A DNA stretch of 7,261 nt from Flavobacteriaceae bacterium (GTDB taxonomy: Bacteria > Bacteroidota > Bacteroidia > Flavobacteriales > Flavobacteriaceae): assembly GCA_008081325.1 (NCBI GenBank), contig VMCO01000070.1, positions 1-7,261 of the forward strand, in the 5' to 3' direction. Both the position numbers and the translations under genes were made by a program. Below, piece by piece: positions 5,807 to 7,261 of the stretch (its first letter is position 1; each line of letters begins with the position of its first letter). A model generated the notes under the pieces. That model made no database searches and was not told where the DNA came from. It saw only the letters and a program-made list of their open reading frames with translations.

Positions 5807-7261
5807 CTATCTGATTCCATGCATTGATTTTTTTATCAAAGGATGTAATAACAGAGAAATAAATCCAAGCGCTATAGGAATAACTGTAAAGATTAAAAAG
5901 AAACCTGATAAACTATAGTCTTGTGTGATTTTATCAATATCTCCACCAATGTAATGAGCTAACTTATTTCCGATAGCAACAGCCAAATAATATACTCCAA
6001 ACATAAAGGCAATCATCCTTGCAGGAATCAGTTTACTTAAATAAGAAAGCCCCATAGGAGACAAACATAATTCACCTAAAGTGTGAAACAAATATGCTAA
6101 AACTAGCCAAATCATGCTTAAACTTGCACTATCTGCACCTGAAGGAACATTTCTTGCTCCGAAAGCTAAAAACCCAAAACCAATCCCTAAAAGTGCTAAT
6201 CCTAAGAAATATTTTACTGATGCAGGTGGATTATAGCTACTGTCCCACCATTTTGAAAATAGCGGGGCAAAAACAATTATAAACAGAGAATTAAGAATTG
6301 CAAACCAAGTAATAGGCACCTCGGTTGAGGTAGCTTGTGATTCAGTATATATTTTAAAAATTATAATACCCCAAATAATTACAAAACTAATACCTAATAC
6401 AATATTTGATAAAAGAATTTCACTAAAGGTTTTTTTAAATAAGCTTATTAAAACATATGTAATTACCAATAAAGGAATAATCGTAACTGAAATATCAACA
6501 ATTTTAAAGATTAGTGCTGAGTTACCTTCAAGAAATCGGTCCGTAAAATCTCTAGTATATAGCGGCAAAGAACCAGCGCCCTGCTCAAAAGCTGCCCAAA
6601 AGAAGACTGTGAAAAGACAAAATATTGTAAAAACAATCATTCTATCTCGTACAATTGGTGTGTATCTAGGAATTCTTACCAGCAACAGCATTATAAATGC
6701 TATAAATGCAACAAGAGCAAAAAACAATGAATTTTCCATCCCAAAGTAAGTAAAGTTCAAAATATTGATTTCACCTATTTTGCTTAATGGATCGTTAACA
6801 ATGAATATAAGTGCACTAATAACAAAAATTGATATTAGAAAAATATCAAGGCGTGAAAAAGGATTAAGTTTTTCATTTTGATCTTGTTTAACACTTAATT
6901 TTTCAATGGATTTTTCAGGTGCATCTCCAATTTTACCAAATAAAGGTTGTGCATAATAAAACTGTATCATACCAAGAAGCATGAATATTCCAGCCAAACC
7001 AAAACCAAAGGACCATCCTATCCTCTCTCCGACCCAACCACATAACATAATACCTAAAAATGCCCCAGCATTAACACCCATATAAAAGATATTAAAAGCA
7101 CCATCTTTTTTATCATCTCTACCTTCATAAATTTTTGAAATAATCGAAGTTATATTAGGCTTAAAAAAACCCGTCCCTATTACAAGAAAGGCTATTCCTA
7201 TGAAAAAAAAAGTAGGTGTTTCAACCGCCATAGAAGCATGTCCTAGTGTCATAAGTAAAGC
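5807..7261 (-). CDS. POT/PTR2-family proton-dependent oligopeptide transporter, 5' end cut by window edge
   Basis: Inner-membrane MFS symporter that imports di- and tripeptides with protons. 484 residues are visible, numbered here from the edge; the frame is open to 7261, so the Met at 7252 is internal and not the start. About 90-110 N-terminal residues, including the family ExxERF motif, should lie outside. Diagnostic parts are GFFKPN at 31-36, the second PTR2 signature FNIFYMGVNAGAFLG at 56-70, FWAAFEQ at 221-227 (TM7 region), and GELCLSPMGLSYLSK at 396-410 (TM10). About eleven hydrophobic segments are visible, separated by a polar loop at 108-138; the C-terminus is short and basic. Key Lys and Glu residues of the family (Lys34, Glu226, Glu397) are present, so it should be active. 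It probably shares a transcript with the thioredoxin-like gene 75 bases downstream. Peptide specificity cannot be predicted. Confidence 0.92.
   Translation of the reverse strand, partial: ALLMTLGHASMAVETPTFFFIGIAFLVIGTGFFKPNITSIISKIYEGRDDKKDGAFNIFYMGVNAGAFLGIMLCGWVGERIGWSFGFGLAGIFMLLGMIQFYYAQPLFGKIGDAPEKSIEKLSVKQDQNEKLNPFSRLDIFLISIFVISALIFIVNDPLSKIGEINILNFTYFGMENSLFFALVAFIAFIMLLLVRIPRYTPIVRDRMIVFTIFCLFTVFFWAAFEQGAGSLPLYTRDFTDRFLEGNSALIFKIVDISVTIIPLLVITYVLISLFKKTFSEILLSNIVLGISFVIIWGIIIFKIYTESQATSTEVPITWFAILNSLFIIVFAPLFSKWWDSSYNPPASVKYFLGLALLGIGFGFLAFGARNVPSGADSASLSMIWLVLAYLFHTLGELCLSPMGLSYLSKLIPARMIAFMFGVYYLAVAIGNKLAHYIGGDIDKITQDYSLSGFFLIFTVIPIALGFISLLLHPLIKKSMHGIR

Noticed and set aside
6094..6282. 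62-codon plus-strand open frame inside the POT transporter
   Set aside because: It is antisense to membrane segments of a clearly conserved transporter.
1..7261. Mobile element, CRISPR, tRNA/rRNA, toxin-antitoxin or defence system
   Set aside because: No terminal repeats, transposase, spaced repeats, RNA gene or such protein families are visible; all main frames are housekeeping or envelope genes.

Overview
The window looks like an ordinary chromosomal segment from a member of the Bacteroidota, most likely a flavobacterium and possibly a small-genome marine one. The reasons are: strongly AT-rich DNA (about one third G+C by eye), no Shine-Dalgarno sequences ahead of the genes, promoter-like elements of the Bacteroidota type (TAnnTTTG) rather than E. 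coli type, a full lipid A gene (so a Gram-negative envelope), and proteins with flavobacterial features: a lipoprotein-type Prc protease, an OppC-like permease with a long extra periplasmic loop, and a secreted thioredoxin with an insertion before its cis-proline. Standard code is used; TGA serves as a stop in two genes. About 97% of the sequence is coding, and the only non-coding stretches are 10, about 111 and 75 bases, none above 300.

Layout. Positions 1-804 (minus) hold most of an OppC/DppC-type ABC permease, cut at its 3' end by the window edge. Ten bases upstream of it on the same strand lies prc (815-2926), a complete lipoprotein-type tail-specific protease; the two probably form one transcript. 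A divergent intergenic region (2927-3037) follows. On the plus strand comes a tightly packed three-gene unit: surE (3038-3802), a small three-helix membrane protein of unknown function (3799-4092) and lpxB (4092-5198). The second and third genes overlap the preceding stop codon and start with TTG and GTG. lpxB then overlaps by 22 bases, tail to tail, a secreted thioredoxin-like gene (5177-5731, minus). Behind that lies a POT/PTR2-family proton-peptide symporter (5807-7261, minus), cut at its 5' end by the window edge.

How the genes fit together. The window is dominated by envelope and peptide functions: proteolysis in the envelope (Prc), two independent kinds of peptide uptake (ABC permease and POT symporter), thiol chemistry outside the cytoplasm (thioredoxin-like protein), and lipid A synthesis (LpxB). 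SurE is a housekeeping nucleotidase. A peptide-salvage link between Prc and the transporters is an inference from gene order only.

I found no mobile element, CRISPR array, RNA gene, toxin or defence system, and nothing that supports a previously undescribed system. The items most worth a second look are the uncharacterised membrane protein locked between surE and lpxB, the enlarged periplasmic loop of the permease, and a 16-base out-of-frame tandem duplication inside prc.
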